The notes: generated by a model not told the origin, from the letters alone. Counted from the first letter of the stretch, positions 48,531 to 61,599 are shown. The stretch: 64,000 bases of DNA from Stenogyne calaminthoides (GCA_037126765.1 JBBCBC010000001.1:37308804-37372803); one strand, 5' to 3'. Numbers and translations are program-made.

Positions 48531-49370
48531 GAACAATAAGACAAGATTTTGAAGATCAAGCGTTTTTGAAAAGATTATGCGCTCAGTTTAGCGGTTTTGA
48601 TCGTAGGGTCGGGAAAAGCGCGCGTACAAAAAACTTTTGGATTTAAAAGCCGCGATCAAATAGCGGTTAATACATGTACCTTACGTCGCATTAAATGATT
48701 TGCGAGTACCGTCCACAAGGATAGTGGAGTGCGATAAAGGCAAATAATATCGAGATCGATCAGATAAATAAGTAAAGAACAAGAAAAGAATCGTGTCGGT
48801 TGGTGATATTTATGTCGGTCGATATTACTTGTCGATGTTGATTCCACTTGTTGATCTTAATCATTACTGCCTAAGCCTTAGAAATTTCCCAAGTGATCCT
48901 TTCAAGTGATCTTCTCGGTTGCATCGATTTGTTGAAACTTCAAGCTTAAGTGATCTTTCCTTAATCGTCGATTTCCCTTTTGATCCTCCTTGATGGGTTG
49001 AAGTTCCCCCTTTCAGCTGATATTTATTTTTATAGGTGATATATCGATTTATTGGAGTTTCAAGCTCGGTGATCTCTCTCATCGATCATGCTTCGTAAAT
49101 GTCATTTTTGGTTGACCTCATCGATTCTTTTGATTAAGCCAATTCTTGGGATAAGTGTTTACGCCAAAACTTAGTCTTGAGTAGTAGCTTCTATTCCTAA
49201 GTAGGCGTGATTTGACATCGTAAATATAAATGCGAATCTCTCGATATGTCAATCAATAGTAAATTTATCAATTATCGGTCGGCGTGATTTCTACTATTTG
49301 TCCTTTTGATGCAAATTTCTCGGATAGGCTTCTTGAAATGGAAATTGCATTTGCATCCTTGCTTGGCCTC
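48531..49370. promoter_or_regulatory. Divergent intergenic region between ORF3 and cassette gene (element A)
   Basis: About 850 bp lies between the two outward-facing TATA boxes, equivalent to 38881-39681 in C. It holds the conserved block CTAAG...CCAAAAC near 49150-49190. No coding sequence recognised. Confidence 0.45.
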
Positions 49371-50110
49371 TATAAATTGGACCAATGTTTTTACACAACA
49401 TCACCCATTCACCATACTTATCTTCTTTGTAAGAATCATGTATCTTGGTGAACCCTTGTTTTCGGTGAGACTTAGGCAAACACTTTTACACCCTTTTATA
49501 TGGTTTCACCTTCTCAAATCAACCCTTTGCATCCCTTATTCTTTGTTTTCTTCATCATCTTGATTTCACATCACGATTCTTTGCCAAAGCTTCTCTACCA
49601 CCACCAGTGGCGGATCTGCTTTGTTGCAAGTGAAGAAGACACTTCTCTAACCGTATGCACCTTGTGTGTCTATCTGGATGGCGTAACCGGAACCATCGGA
49701 CTTAATGCGGTATAAAATATCGACACATGTGCCCATGAGATCGACGACCAACTCTTTGGCACCGTGCTCCATTTGCATTTGGAGAGCCCTACTACTCTTC
49801 CTTTTAGGGCTCGGGCTTAGAATCTATCAAGGCCTCTGTCGCTCCATTTTTCTTGATCTTGACTTTTGCGACCGCCTTGGGATTTTGTTCTTTAAAAGCC
49901 TCTCTCACCCCTTGTTAAGTGGGGAAAATGAGAGTTTAAAATCTCTCTCTTTCCTTCCTTACCAATGAGGGGTTAGGATGAAAGGTTTAGGGTTATAGGT
50001 TTAGGATTTTGGTTAACATTTATGTCTTGACCTCGGGTCTTCTTGTACTTGTAACTTCGTAATGTAACCTCACCGCCGGGTTTTATCAATGAAAAGTTAC
50101 ATTATTTCAT
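49371..50110 (+). CDS. Opposite-strand cassette gene in element A, two small ORFs
   Basis: Antisense to element A. A TATA box (CTCTATAAATTGG) lies at 49369-49380. ORF 1 is 49500-49715 (71 codons): a hydrophobic stretch at residues 10-22 (HPLFFVFFIILIS) could be a signal or membrane segment, and SLTVCTLCVY follows at about 50-59. ORF 2 (49705-49968, 87 codons) overlaps the end of ORF 1 and contains LLLFLLGLGLRI. The 3' end has GTAATGTAA-type bases and AATGAAAA at 50088-50095. C carries the same unit at 38880-38070. Alignment of the two shows the LTVCTLCVY region in the same frame. I do not recognise the protein family. Confidence 0.55.
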
Positions 50111-50479
50111 CGTTGTGTAAATTCACCTTTCTTATGCGATTGTTAGCTCTTAATCTACGAATCTTGCTTGTTGAATATCAATTAAATCGAATCACAAAAA
50201 AATACTATAACCAAATTGATTTAATCGGATAATCCTTTAAAGCGAGCATTTTCCTTTAATCGATAAACCTTGAATCGATCGGTTCCTTTAAAGCGATAGA
50301 CTTTAAATCGATAAACTAAAATCGATCGGTTCCTTTGGATGCAGTAGCGTGTAAGTCGATCGATTTTTGCTTATCGATCTCTTGAGATCGATTAAGATAC
50401 CAAACTCATTTGATTTTCTCTCGATCTGGTTAGTCTCTTAACCCGGTAGTTACGGAGAACATTCCATCAAACATTTTTC

Positions 50480-53400
50480 GGTGACATTTCTCCAAGATCT
50501 AGAAGTCTAGCTCATTGCATAAATCTCGAATCGATCTCGGCTAGTGGCTTGGTTAGAATATCGTATACGTATATCGGTATGAATCTTTTCCATTCGATAT
50601 TCTTCTTTTCAGCGTGATCTCTTATAAAGTGGTGTCGACATCCACATGCTTGCATCTTGTATGTAGAAGCTGGATTACGAGTGATTGCAATAGCACTTAT
50701 TAACATCCGCGAGAATATAGGTGCGTTCTTAGCTACAATGTTGTAATCCCTTTCTTTTGGCGAGCAGGCGATTAGGAACAACGACTTCTGCTGACCATAT
50801 ATTACCTTGGTTGTTGATACATAGCGATGTGCAACTTCTTTGAAAACCCCGAGATCGGTTTACTTCCTAAATGACATGTTCGAGGTTGATTTTACATCGA
50901 TCTTGCAACCTCCATGTCGAATCGAGAATACCCACTAAGCTCTAGATTATCATCGATGGGTAGAATAAACCAAGGTTTATTGTTCCTTGAATATAAAATC
51001 GGCTTTTTGCTTCTAGGTGGTGATCATTGGATTTGCTTGAAATCTTGCACATACACCTCTTTCAAAAAAGTGATATAAAGTCTGCTTTGGCGGTCGGGTA
51101 TAATAGAGATCAATGAGAGCCCTATATTCCTTCCGATTTGTTTTTCGACCCGGCCTAAATACGGATCCATCTTGAATCCGATCATCATAGGAATTTTGGC
51201 TTCCTTACTATTTTGAACTCAAACTTAGCCAATAGATTCTAGTGTACTTTGCTTGCGAGATGAATATCCCATACGTACTTTGTTTAACTTGGAGACCTAG
51301 AAAGTAATTCATCGACCCATCATGGACATCTCGAATTTCCCTTGCATCGGTTCTTTGAATCTTTCACATAGGTTCTTGTTAGGAGATCCAGAAGATGATG
51401 TCGATCGCGTAAATCTGAACCATCGAGAATATCTTCTCCATCTTCTATTACGAATAAGGTTACGTCCTTTGTTCCTTTAGTGAACCCACTTTCAATCAAG
51501 CGAGAGAGTGTATCATACCGGAGCTCATGAACTGTTTGAACCATAAAGAGCTTTTCTTAAGCGATACACTTGGTTGCCCTTTTCAAAGCACGGAGGTTGT
51601 TCGGCATAAACTTCCTCTGCTAGTACCCGTTTAGAAAAGCACTCTTTCGTCCATCGATACCGCGATGAACCCTCGTGGGAAGCATAAGCGAAAGCTTGAC
51701 CCGAATGGCTTCAAAGCGGCGGCGGTGCAAAAGGTCTCATCGTAATCAATTCGCCCGATTGTGAATACCCCTTAGCAACAAGTCTTGCCTTATTTACGGT
51801 GATAACATTTTTCTCATCTCTCTTGTTCTTGAAGATCCATTTAGGTGCCAATTCGTCTTGATGACACAGTGCATCTACTAGTTCCCATACTTCATTTCTC
51901 TCGAATTATTTCGGCTCCTCTGCATGGCTAGAATCGGTTTGCGTCTTGTAATGCTTCCTCGATTGTAGTTGGTTCCTTCATAGGCGGATACTTGACAATA
52001 CATGGCACTTTCACCAATCGATGTCTAGTTTTAATTTTATCGGGCGGGTCTCCGATTATCGGATCGGTTGGATGGTGGTTATCGGTCCTACTTTTACGAT
52101 TTGCGTCGGTTTTGAGAACATCGTCCGTTTACGATAAAATCTTATTACTAGTGATTGGGAGTGGTGCGGGGTTATGGTCCCTTGATAAGAACAAGTCTCG
52201 GTGATGTTGGAATCATCATGTCTTGATGTACATTCGTGAGAACCGAAGTTCCCACGAAGCCGGATGGTTCGATTCTTCTTATCTCGGTGAATCGGCTTTT
52301 TCATCGGCAGGTTGTTCGTACCTTAGGATCGATTGATCGGTGAATCGGCTAGATGCGGAATGTAAATTAATCTGATTTACGATCCTTTTTCCTTGATCGT
52401 TAGGTGATCCATTTTACGAATATCGAGGTTACGGTAGATCGGTACTTCTTGTTACGTGATTTCTCTTGATCGGAAGATGCTTCATCAAAAGGCTACATGG
52501 GGTGTTTCTTCCACAACTAGGGTTCGTTTGTTGTAGACCACGAAGGCTTTGCTAGATGAGAATACCCTAGAAATATACCCTCATCGGACTTGGCCTCAAA
52601 AGTCTTCAATGACTTTTCCCATTGTTGTGTATGAAACACTTGCACCCAAAAACATGGAAGTAAGAAACACGAGGTTTTACGCCCTTCCATAGTTCATAAG
52701 TGTGTTTTGTAGTGAGCCTTAGTCGGGAGACATACATTACTGCGTATGGCATGCGGTGTTGATTATACGCCCCGAAAGCGGTTTGGTATCGCATGTTAAA
52801 TTTAACATTGTTCGGCGAACTTCTTTGAGGATTCTGTTTTCTCGTTATTTCTCCATTACATTGTGGCGTCCTCGCGGTGATGTTTCATCTTTGTATACCA
52901 AACTTAGAGCAAAAATCGGTAATAAAAGAGTTTGAATTGCGTACCTTTATCGTCGATTTTTACTCTGTTGACACCCTTCTCGTTTTTGTAATCTTCTTAG
53001 CATTTCGGGTATCTTGGTTGTCGTCTCATTCTTCTTATGTAAGAATATAACCCGGAGTAAACTTGGAATAGTCATCCACGATTACGAGTGTATTTCGTCC
53101 GTTGAGGGTATTTGGGTATGCTTGGTCCAAAGCAGATCCATATAGGCATTTGCGATTACTTTCTTTGGATCTTTGGTCAGGAAATTCCTTTGAATGAAGC
53201 TTTGACTGTTTTCCGCCGACATGCGAGAACATATACGATCCTTTGAGAACACTTCATTCGGAAGTCCTTCCACTAGAGACATCTAGCTATCTTATTAAGA
53301 GTTTTAAAGTTCGGATGGCTCATTCTTTTGTGCGAGCCAAGCTGCTACTTTTGGAACTCTTAACAATCGTCGAGCCACGCATTTCTTGGTTCTTTATTTC

Positions 53401-53770
53401 AATCGGTTGTGTAGATCGTCCCTTTTCTTGAAACGATTAGCAAAATCTGTTGGTGATTTCGATTCTTGATAGTGCATTGATCGATCGAGAACTCAATTCT
53501 TGAATCCGTTATCCATGAAATTGTGAAAGCCGATAATAGGTTGTGCCGGACCTTCGACATCACGAGACTCGATTACTTGTACATCATCATTCTCTAAGGT
53601 TAGAACCCTTTGGTATAACCAAAGTTATCATCACCGAAAAACACCACCAGCGAACCTACATTTCTATGTAAGGGCGAGGAGATGTTTGCTTCTGTCATGT
53701 GCCTTGAGCATCCTTGTCGATGTACCCGGATAGTTGCTTGCACCCTCCTTTGTTGGCGGACCACCGCGAA
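50480..53770 (-). pseudogene. Pol of element A: protease, integrase, RT, RNase H, broken
   Basis: Read on the - strand from 53770. The protease site near 53715-53740 reads IDKDAQ where C has IDSGCS, so the DSG codons are disturbed. Integrase covers about 53240-52600 (LHSKEF at 53190; the YASRLRLTTKHTYELW-type region at 52740-52680). RT covers about 52040-51150, with bases for the YVDD box at 51394-51412 out of frame (the local reading is IYAIDIIF). RNase H covers about 50950-50500 and includes HHFIRDHAEK at 50605-50635. Many small indels are present. Confidence 0.82.
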
Positions 53771-56309
53771 CTGCAATCGGATCGGGCTTTAGGTACCCCT
53801 TTCGGATTGGGTCTGAGGGGTTAGGTTTGGATTTGGGGATCCATACAAGCGAGCACTTCTATGGTGATCGGTCGGATCGAAGGCTGATTTGTCTCCCATA
53901 CTGTCAACATAATCATACTTATCCTCATATCTTTTCGATTTGTATGATTACTTGTGTGAACCTTGGATGACTTAGAAGACTTATGATTTAACTTTTCGGT
54001 TTGTCTTCTTTTTATCGATTGTGGTTGGTCGTGACCCTAAATTTCGACTATAGGGGTAGAGTCATTTGCTACCATCAAAAGATTCATATCCTTTTCGCAT
54101 AGATGTTTTCGCGGTTTACGAAGCATGCTTATTAGGCGGTGACCTTGGTGGGTCTCAGATTAGACTTCCCTTTTGTAGGTTGTCTTTTACGATTCGATCT
54201 GTTGATCGGGTTGAGGTCTCTTCGAAAAAGCTGGGTTCTTAGTTGATTCCTCGGTGATGCTTTACCGGTTGGGGTCCATTTACATTTCCCTTTACGGTTG
54301 GGCACTTGCCTTACACCTGCTCAAGCGGTCTCTTACCCTATTAGATACAAGTTTAGCTTTTGGTGTATCTTTTTGAAATTAAATGCGATTACACCTTTAC
54401 GAGATGAATCGATCGGGGCTTTTGAGGATGTGGAGGGTTTCTCATAGCCAAGTCCTCCTTATCAATCTTTATTCGAAAATAGGCGTTCATGTCTTTAGCG
54501 GTTTGAGATGATTTTGAAAAAAATCATCTATTTTCTTCTGTGATTATCCTCGGAGGATTTCGGGACTTTCATGCATTCGGAATAGCTCATCGAATTTTGC
54601 TTGCAAGATTTTGAAGTCATCGACTTCTTTGTCTGTTAATTTCCATCGATCTTTGATCTGCTTTTCTGATCGAAGCTTTAACCGAGAATTTTAAATTCCT
54701 CGGTTACCTTACGGCGGTTTTGGTGATCTAAGTTGGCTTTTCTGAGATCATTTTCTTGACAAAGGTGATTATTTACTAGTCCTCGGCTTATCATTCTCGG
54801 CTTCCACAATAGCATAAGTTTCTCTTTGCATTGGGAGATCTTCAAGCAATTGCTCTGAGTAAGCTGCGGTCAATCTCCCGGCGGTGTGCTAATGATAGCG
54901 GTGTAGAAGCGAGCGAAGGGGTTTGGAGGTTACCTCGAATTTGGTCCTCCCTGGCCATCGGCGAGTTCATCATCGTCGGCGAGAATATCAGATCTTCGTT
55001 TTTTTCATAGAAGTCGGCGGCCTTCTTGTCGGTGAAGTCTTCTCTGAGGAGTATCCGGAGTCCTCGGAGGCGGAGATAGGAATCGTCGATTCGGCGTATC
55101 GGCAACCATGGCTCTTACGTCTCTATAAGCGTTGCTCTCTTTTGTTCCTCTTTTCTCCCCTCTCTCGGCGTCAGTGCAGGCGATCGTGCTATAGTGACTG
55201 GCTTCTCACGATTGAAACACGCTCCTTGATCCACGTTCCTTTTCTTTCGGTGAATCACTCAAAATCTGTATGACCTATCGGTGATTTCCCTTTTCGATAG
55301 TAGTGCGAGTTTTTCTTCTATCGATTGGTTATCTCTTCTTTTGCCCGTCGACTATCTCTTTCCCTTTCATCTCTGTGATCCTTCGATCATCGGATCTGGT
55401 TCTCTACGGAGATCTGTTATGCGATCTCTATCTAAATCCTCGGCTATGTTGATAGTCCTTATAAAATCTTGATACTTACCAAGTTGTATATCGACTTCTC
55501 AAGCTTCGCGGTAAGTAAAAGCGTACATTACTGCTGACTTAATATATTTCAATGGGTTCATTGGCCTTTGTTACACTCTTTGGTTGCCTTGAAAGCAAGC
55601 GATTTTGAAGTCGAGGTTTGGCGGGGACCTCGTCTTCATCGACTTGACCTCTTTCAATCGGTCGAACTTCGTGAGCTTTAAGACTCAAGAACAAGCTACT
55701 AGGTTTCATTCTTGAAATGTCGGCAATCTTTGATTAAAGTGACCTTCATGTCCCACTTCTTGGTGAGAGACCTTAGGATCTTATAGTTGATATCTTTATC
55801 GGACATCTCTCTACCAAGTTCTCGAAGCTTGTTTATAGACATTGTAATTCTTCCATCGAGTTCGTTGATGGTTTTCGTTTAGGCGACATCTTGGTTTCTC
55901 GAACTTCACCGGTTAAACGAAGGCAATTTGTCTTTTATCTGTTCATTTCCCTCGCGAGATCTCGGCGAGTATCCCGCATTGCTTTTCTTGATTTGAGATA
56001 CTTAATCTTTTCTTTGGTGACCTTATCCATTGTCTTCATGATGATATGTCTTGCAATGGTGTCAGTATCGATTTTCTTTCTTACTGTGTCCATCGAAATT
56101 TGGGCTTTTTTCGTACAAGACTTCGTGGGGAAAATGCGGATCTCCTCCATTGCGAGGATTATCGTAGTAAATGATGATGGGTCTCTCTCGATGACTTCCA
56201 TCATTACGCCCTTGTCGAGCCTAGATGGTTGGACATATATATGGCCCAATCTGCATACTCATCGATTGAGAACTTGGCGGATCATGATACATACGGACGT
56301 GTTATCCAT
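53771..56309 (-). pseudogene. Gag of element A, broken
   Basis: Starts at the ATG at 56309 (MDNTSV), the same as C. Open pieces at 56249-55935 (104 codons, starting MGHIYVQPSRLDKGVMMEVI) and 55105-54842 match gag of C at 17880 onward. The C-terminal part is charged. No in-frame zinc knuckle was recognised. Confidence 0.72.
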
Positions 56310-56410
56310 CTTTGAGTGATTTTGGAAAATGAATGAGTTTTTAAAAGCGGTTTTCAAGATCGATTCGAGTTGACCACAATGACCACGAGTCGATTGGTCG
56401 GAAGAACAAC

Positions 56411-56422
56411 GCTCTGATACCA
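56411..56422 (-). other. Primer-binding site of A (initiator-Met tRNA)
   Basis: TGGTATCAGAGC on the - strand, two bases after the LTR end CCTACA: the canonical, undamaged form. Confidence 0.92.
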
Positions 56423-56424
56423 CT

Positions 56425-57966
56425 TGTAGGTCGAGCGGGTTAAGTGAGGGCGAAGTCTAGAGGGGAGGGTGAATAGACTTACGAAAAACTTTTTCGTGCG
56501 GTCGGTGTGAAGCGGAATGCTTTGTCAGTCGAAAGTGAATCGGTTTAGTCGATAACCAACTTCTTGAGCATGAAAGCGGTCGGTTCGGTAACTATCAGTT
56601 AAGCGATGTGTGCGGAAGCTTTAAGTTTTACCCGTGTGAAAAACCGGTTTGTAAATCAGATTCAAGTTTTATCTTTTTAATCGGATAGCCGAAATTTCGG
56701 TCCGTCGGATCGAAGCTTGGTGCTTTATCGATCTTAACTTAGAAATGTATGCGCTTTAAGATTATGCGATGTGAGAAGCGATTAATCAAAGCGATAAAGG
56801 CACACAAGATTTATAGTGGTTCGGACAAACCGAGTCCCCTCGTCCCTCTTCCCTTTCACAAGGGGCACCAACTTAACCGACTTAACCATTTGGACTTAGT
56901 TTAGTGTGTTAGTCAACCACGATACACCAACCGAGATGTTTTAAGAGTTCTCACTCAATAGATCGAAATCGATTACTAGAAACCCTGGTGAAATCTTGCT
57001 AAACAACTTATCTAACTTGGGGTTTGGGTAAGATTGTTGAGGTTCAACTATGAAATCTTTCCTTTGCGTACAAAGCGACCTAAAAAGCTAGATGAAAAGA
57101 TTTCTTGCTAAGAACTTATGGGATGAACACAATATAAAATAAGCTTGTTGTTGTTGTGTTCTTGATGCGGAAATCGACTATAGTTTGAGCTTCTTGATTA
57201 TTTTGTTTGTCAAGCATTTTCCGTGTTTCACTCTGAAGTGTGATCCCATATTTATAGACCTTGAGATCAAAAGAGCCGTTGGAAGCAATTTGAATCTCGG
57301 GCTATTTTTAAATGAACTTGCGGGCTTGATGTGGCGTCTTGAGGGCGGCATGGCGAAAAGCGTGAATGTGTATTTTATAGCCGTTTGAGAAAGCAACATC
57401 GAATCCATGATATCGGCTCTGTTCATCGTGTCTCTTCCTTATTGGATGGAAGCCTTGCTGCGGTGTTGTTCCTCAACTAAGGTTGGTATTCTTCTTGTTT
57501 AGATCGCGGATGTATGATAAGATGAAACATCGGTTTTCATCTTATGGTGACTTTGATCGATCTGGTGATCGATCTACGATAAGTCTTCTGGCGCTGTTGA
57601 CTTAGCTTGTTGGTGACTCCGTGATGTAGGTCTTACGGTCTTATCTTACGGAAGTCATCGATCTTCTAGTATTGAGGTTTGAGCTTCATGACTTCGTTGA
57701 GTTATCGACTAGATCGATTCGTCGATCTTAGATTACGGTTTAACGTTACGCCTGTCCGGGATATCGAACTTTCTTACGATTCTTGGATCGACCTATACAT
57801 ATTGAGTTCCCCCTCAATATGTGACCTATCTATTACATCGGTTTTTCTATACAATCATTATCAAGCTGGTCTCCTATCGCGATAATGTAAACATCGGTCA
57901 TTAGTAAGTCATTTGGTCCAATACATGTGTTTTGGAACTTTCATCAAAACTATAAATTTCCCAACA
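56425..57966 (-). repeat. 5' LTR of element A
   Basis: 1542 bp; on the - strand TGTTGGGAAATTT (57966) to CGACCTACA (56425). TATA box TATAAATA at 57249-57256. Confidence 0.93.
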
Positions 57967-59362
57967 AACCTCAATATGTATAAGTCGGATCTGGAAAATC
58001 GAAAAACGGTGATATCAAGCGAGGCGAATGCTAGAGAAGAACGAAGATCGGATCGATCTGATCTAGTCGAGGATATCTCAAATTTGAAGTCATAAAGCTC
58101 AATGGGAATACTTGAAGATCGGATGAACTTCTAGAAGATCGGACGGAAGACCTACATCGGTAGAGTCTTACGCTAGTTGAAGCTAAGTCAATGGACGGAA
58201 GACTCCATCGGTAGGCGATCGATTAAGTTGATCGGTTAACTCTCCGGTGAAAGCGGATGTTTCACCTAATCATCGTCTATGATCGAACAAGAAGAATGTC
58301 GACCTTAGTTGGAAGAACAAAACTTGAAAAGTGTCGTCTGTTAACCAATAAGAACAAGACCGCATTATGATCGAACCCGACAATTAAAGGGATTTGATCT
58401 TTGCTCTCTCTAGCGGCTATAAAATACAAGTTCGCTTTTCGGCCATATGGTTCTGAAGCCGTCACATCAATTTGCAAACCTACCTAATATAGCCTGAAAT
58501 TCAAATTGCTCTCAGCGGCTCTTTGATTTCAAAGGTCTATAAATATGGGATCACACTTGAGGTAAAAATCTGGAAAACTTGAACAATCAAGAAGCTCAAG
58601 CAATTATCGATTTGTGTACGAAGAACACGATCAAGAAGATTATTTTATTAAGTGTTCATCCCATAAGTTCTTAGCATAGAAATCTTTTCATCTAGGTGAT
58701 AGGCTACCTTAAACACTAGAAAAGATTTCATAGTTGGAACCATAACAATCTTATCCAAACCCAAGTTAGTTTTAAGTTGTTTAGCAAGATTTCGAGACTA
58801 GGGTTTCTAGTTTTGATTTACGGGATCGGTTGAGTGAGAACTCCTTAAATATCTATCGATTGTCTTTGTGTTGAACTAACACATAAAACTAAGTTCGAGT
58901 TGGTTAAGTTGGTGCCCTTTGTGATAGGGAAGAGTGGGCGTAGAATTTGGTTTGTCAGAACCACTATAAATCTTGTGTGCCTTTAATGCTTTGATTAGCT
59001 TTGTCTGCGATTGCACACAACCCTTAAAAGCGCATACATATTCTAAGTTGAGATCATTAGCACCAAGCTTACGATCGATCAAGATTGACAACACTTGATC
59101 ATTGGTTAAAACACTAACTTTGGAATCGATTTATAAAAGCGGTTTTTCACGGGTAAAACTTAAGCTTCCGCCCACATCAGTTAAACGATGATATTTACGA
59201 ACTAATCGCCTTGAGCGATTAGTAATTTGATTATCATTAATGCGATTCACTCACTCGATAAATATAGCGCCCTACTTTTTGATCTGCACAAAAAGTTTTC
59301 AGAAGTCTATTCACCCCTCCCCTCTAGACTTCTGCCCTCACTAAACCCGTTCGGGAGCTACA
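57967..59362 (+). repeat. 3' LTR of C, second piece
   Basis: Resumes at AACCTCAATATG, about 157 bases into the LTR, and runs to GGAGCTACA at 59362. TATA box at 58538-58545. The TSD AGGTG follows. Confidence 0.9.
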
Positions 59363-59367
59363 AGGTG
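59363..59367 (+). repeat. Target site duplication AGGTG, right of C
   Basis: Second copy of the duplication. Element D resumes after it in the integrase. Confidence 0.93.
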
Positions 59368-60189
59368 TATCAGTACAAAAGGTCTAAAAAAAATGCAATT
59401 ATTAAGATAATACTCTTTCATAATGTTTGACTGAAACTCTACCCCATTATATGTTTTAATTCGTTTTACTTTCTTATCAAATTGTCTTAGCACAATGTTG
59501 CAAAACATTTGAAAAAAAATAGGCAATTTCAAATTTACGAGTCATTAAAATACCCACATTGCTCTACTGTAATCATCAACAATCGACAAAAAATAATGTG
59601 TGCCCGAAATAGAGGCCACTTTATAACTTCCCCAAATGTCACAGTGTAATAGTTAAAAACAAGAGGTGGTTTTAATGCTACTAATAGGAAATGGAACACA
59701 AGTTTTCTTAGCACCCAGGCACTCACAGTGATCATGGCTAACTTTAAAATTCAAAAACTCAATATGTCGAAATTTTGTGCTGGAGGCATGTACAAACCTT
59801 TGATGCTAAGTATAAGGCTTGAATGCAGTGGAAAATGCAACAACACCACCTTTCACGAGCTCCAAGTAATATAGACCATCAATTTTCTTACCCACTCCAA
59901 TCAGGTTCCTCGAAAGTAACTCCTACATGACACAAAAGTTGGGGGAAAAATGTAATGAGCAATTGAGTTCCTTAGTTAACTTACTCATAGAAAGTAGGTC
60001 GCATTTAAATTTTGGAATATTAAGAACTCGATAATTTTTATTCCATTTGACAAATATGTTTTCAATGGGCACACAATCACCATTCAGAATCCGTACGGGC
60101 AATCCTGCTTTGTAGACTTGTGAAATTTTAAGAACATCACGTGTTATGTGTTCAGTTTCCCCAGAATCCACTATCCAATATTTTCTCAA
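59368..60189 (-). pseudogene. D pol, part 1: protease and first part of integrase
   Basis: On the - strand the protease is open at 60189-59923 (88 codons), with active site WIVDSGETEHIT and the flap-like LLSMSKLTKEL at its end. Integrase follows, with the catalytic NGVEF block (NGTEF in relatives) at about 59480-59500 and the core running to 59368, where C inserted. Frame breaks are present but fewer than in A and C. Confidence 0.82.
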
Positions 60190-61264
60190 ACCGAACTTAC
60201 TAGCAATGTTTACATTTGATCTATGTGCACTCGTACCACTCTCCTTGGTATCACCTGCACCACATCCTAGATCTTAGATTAATTTCAAATACTGCTCATG
60301 ATTGAGTCCCGGTATTGGACTTTATATCATTCCCACTTGTGCAGCCTTCAAGCCACTTCCTTGAGCATGCTCCATCGTACCCCTTGGTTTTGAGGAATCC
60401 TTCTCCGCAAACTTTCTTCCATGGCTTTTGTGGCCTAGAATCCATCCCTTTGGATATCCGATTAACTCATAGAAATTCTCCTTGGTACGGTAGGAGCGCC
60501 CCTAGTGGCTGCATTTGACTGGTTCACGTCTTCCAGCCTTCTTCTCTCCTTTAGTATGTTGAGTGCTAAACTGAAAGTCGCTGCTTCTACGGCCAGTTTT
60601 CTCACCGTGGTTATGCTTCTCGTCCTCAACCACTAGATGATAGGCTGATCCTACGTTTGGTGTAGGCTTAGTTCTCAAAATTTGAGTCCTTATAGTGCTA
60701 AAAATCTCGTCGAGACCCATAAGGAAATCATAAACTCTCATTTTCCCGAATCATGTGCATCTACTTCGAAACATCGCATGTGCACTTGCCACAGGTACAC
60801 ATTGGCATGGGTGATGCTGAGTGTATCTCTTCCCACAAACTCCTCAGTTTGGTATAATAACTTGACGCAGACGTCCCGTCTTATCTCATATGGGTCAATG
60901 TGAAACGTTCTTCAAGGTCCTACCATATTTCTCGTGTTGTTTTGTGTACTTTATGCTATTATGTATCTCCCTGCTCATAGCACTAGTAAACCATCCTCTG
61001 AACATTGTATTGCTCATCTTCCAATAATTCATCTCTCGCGAATTATCATTTAAAATTGGGATCGATCCATCCACGATACTTATTTTATTTTTCATGAACA
61101 TAGCATTGCTCATTTCATTATGCCAGCCGGTGTAGATACTATCGTGAAGGATATCGCTGGCGTGTACTTGCTCTGGATTGTCCGACGCATGGATAAAATA
61201 CGGAGACATAGACATCAATGACGTGAGAAACTAATGGATCAACTTTTTTGTCATCCTTGCTCAT
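60190..61264 (-). pseudogene. Gag of element D, broken
   Basis: Begins with the ATG at 61264 (MSKDDKKVDP). An open piece at 61218-60895 includes MKNKISIVDGSIPI, NYWKMSNTMF, and SIKYTKQHEKYG, i.e. the Copia gag core of UBN2/Retrotran_gag type. A further piece at 60741-60502 contains the region before the zinc knuckle. The knuckle itself is not recognisable. Confidence 0.8.
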
Positions 61265-61333
61265 GATTTTGATTCTAAAAATTATTTGCAGTAAGTAATC
61301 TAGTGTTTTAGGGTTTCAATAGGATCGTTACAC

Positions 61334-61345
61334 GCTCTGGTGCCA
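61334..61345 (-). other. Primer-binding site of D
   Basis: TGGCACCAGAGC on the - strand, adjoining the LTR end TTTTACA. It resembles the initiator-Met site TGGTATCAGAGC with two changes. Confidence 0.8.
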
Positions 61346-61538
61346 TGTAAAATTGTGTCGCTGTGTTTTATGTATTCACACGAATGAGACAAATTTACAA
61401 ATTACAATCTCCTAATCACGGAAAGAGATCAATCTAGACCTAACAATTACAGGGATACACGACCAATTACAAAGATATGGTCAAACTAATATGGAATATT
61501 CTACAAAGTAGGCACATGATCTTCAATATAATTCTTCA
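61346..61538 (-). repeat. 5' LTR of element D
   Basis: 193 bp; matches 13232-13435. On the - strand it runs from TGAAGAATTATATTG to TTTTACA. Confidence 0.87.
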
Positions 61539-61599
61539 CATCACATACCAAGAAGGTGATTTTTTTTTTCTTTTATTCATAATCTCTGGAGAACTCTAA
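61539..61599 (+). repeat. Left LTR of E, second piece
   Basis: CATACCAAGAAGGTGAT and CTCTGGAGAACTCTAA correspond to CATATCAAGAAGGTGAT and CTCTAAAGAGTAT in the right LTR (62598-62645). It is cut by the MITE. Confidence 0.65.

Larger units (their letters stand above)
43594..57966 (-). mobile_element. Complete SIRE-like Copia element 'A' (14.4 kb)
   Basis: A full element on the - strand with LTRs of about 1535 and 1542 bp, an intact primer-binding site, gag, pol, the opposite-strand cassette, ORF3 and a polypurine tract. It belongs to the same family as C (shared LTR head, TATA region and tail) and sits in C's 3' LTR. No 5 bp target duplication is seen; instead the flanks share about 130 bp. 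Confidence 0.9.
16148..59362 (+). mobile_element. Large SIRE/Maximus-like Copia element 'C', host of A and B
   Basis: A + strand element bounded by matching AGGTG duplications. Without insertions A and B it is about 14.7 kb: 5' LTR, initiator-Met primer site, gag, pol, opposite-strand cassette, ORF3, polypurine tract and 3' LTR. B interrupts RNase H and A interrupts the 3' LTR. The lineage is inferred from size, LTR length and the extra ORF. Confidence 0.9.
13232..61538 (-). mobile_element. Old Copia element 'D' (about 5.1 kb without insertions)
   Basis: A small Copia retrotransposon on the - strand with 200 bp LTRs at both ends, a primer-binding site next to the right-hand (5') LTR and a purine tract next to the left-hand (3') LTR. 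Gag and protease lie at the right, integrase is split by element C, and RT and RNase H lie at the left. No target duplication is recognisable, in keeping with age. The gag reads KNKISIVDGSI and the protease DSGETEHIT, both typical of short Copia elements. Confidence 0.85.

Noticed and set aside
55891..56319. 142-codon + strand open frame
   Set aside because: Antisense shadow of gag of A; the - strand matches gag of C.
59363..59376. AGGTGTATCAGTAC, resembling a primer-binding site after the C 3' LTR
   Set aside because: It is the target duplication plus resumed integrase codons of D; the true primer site of C is at 17672.
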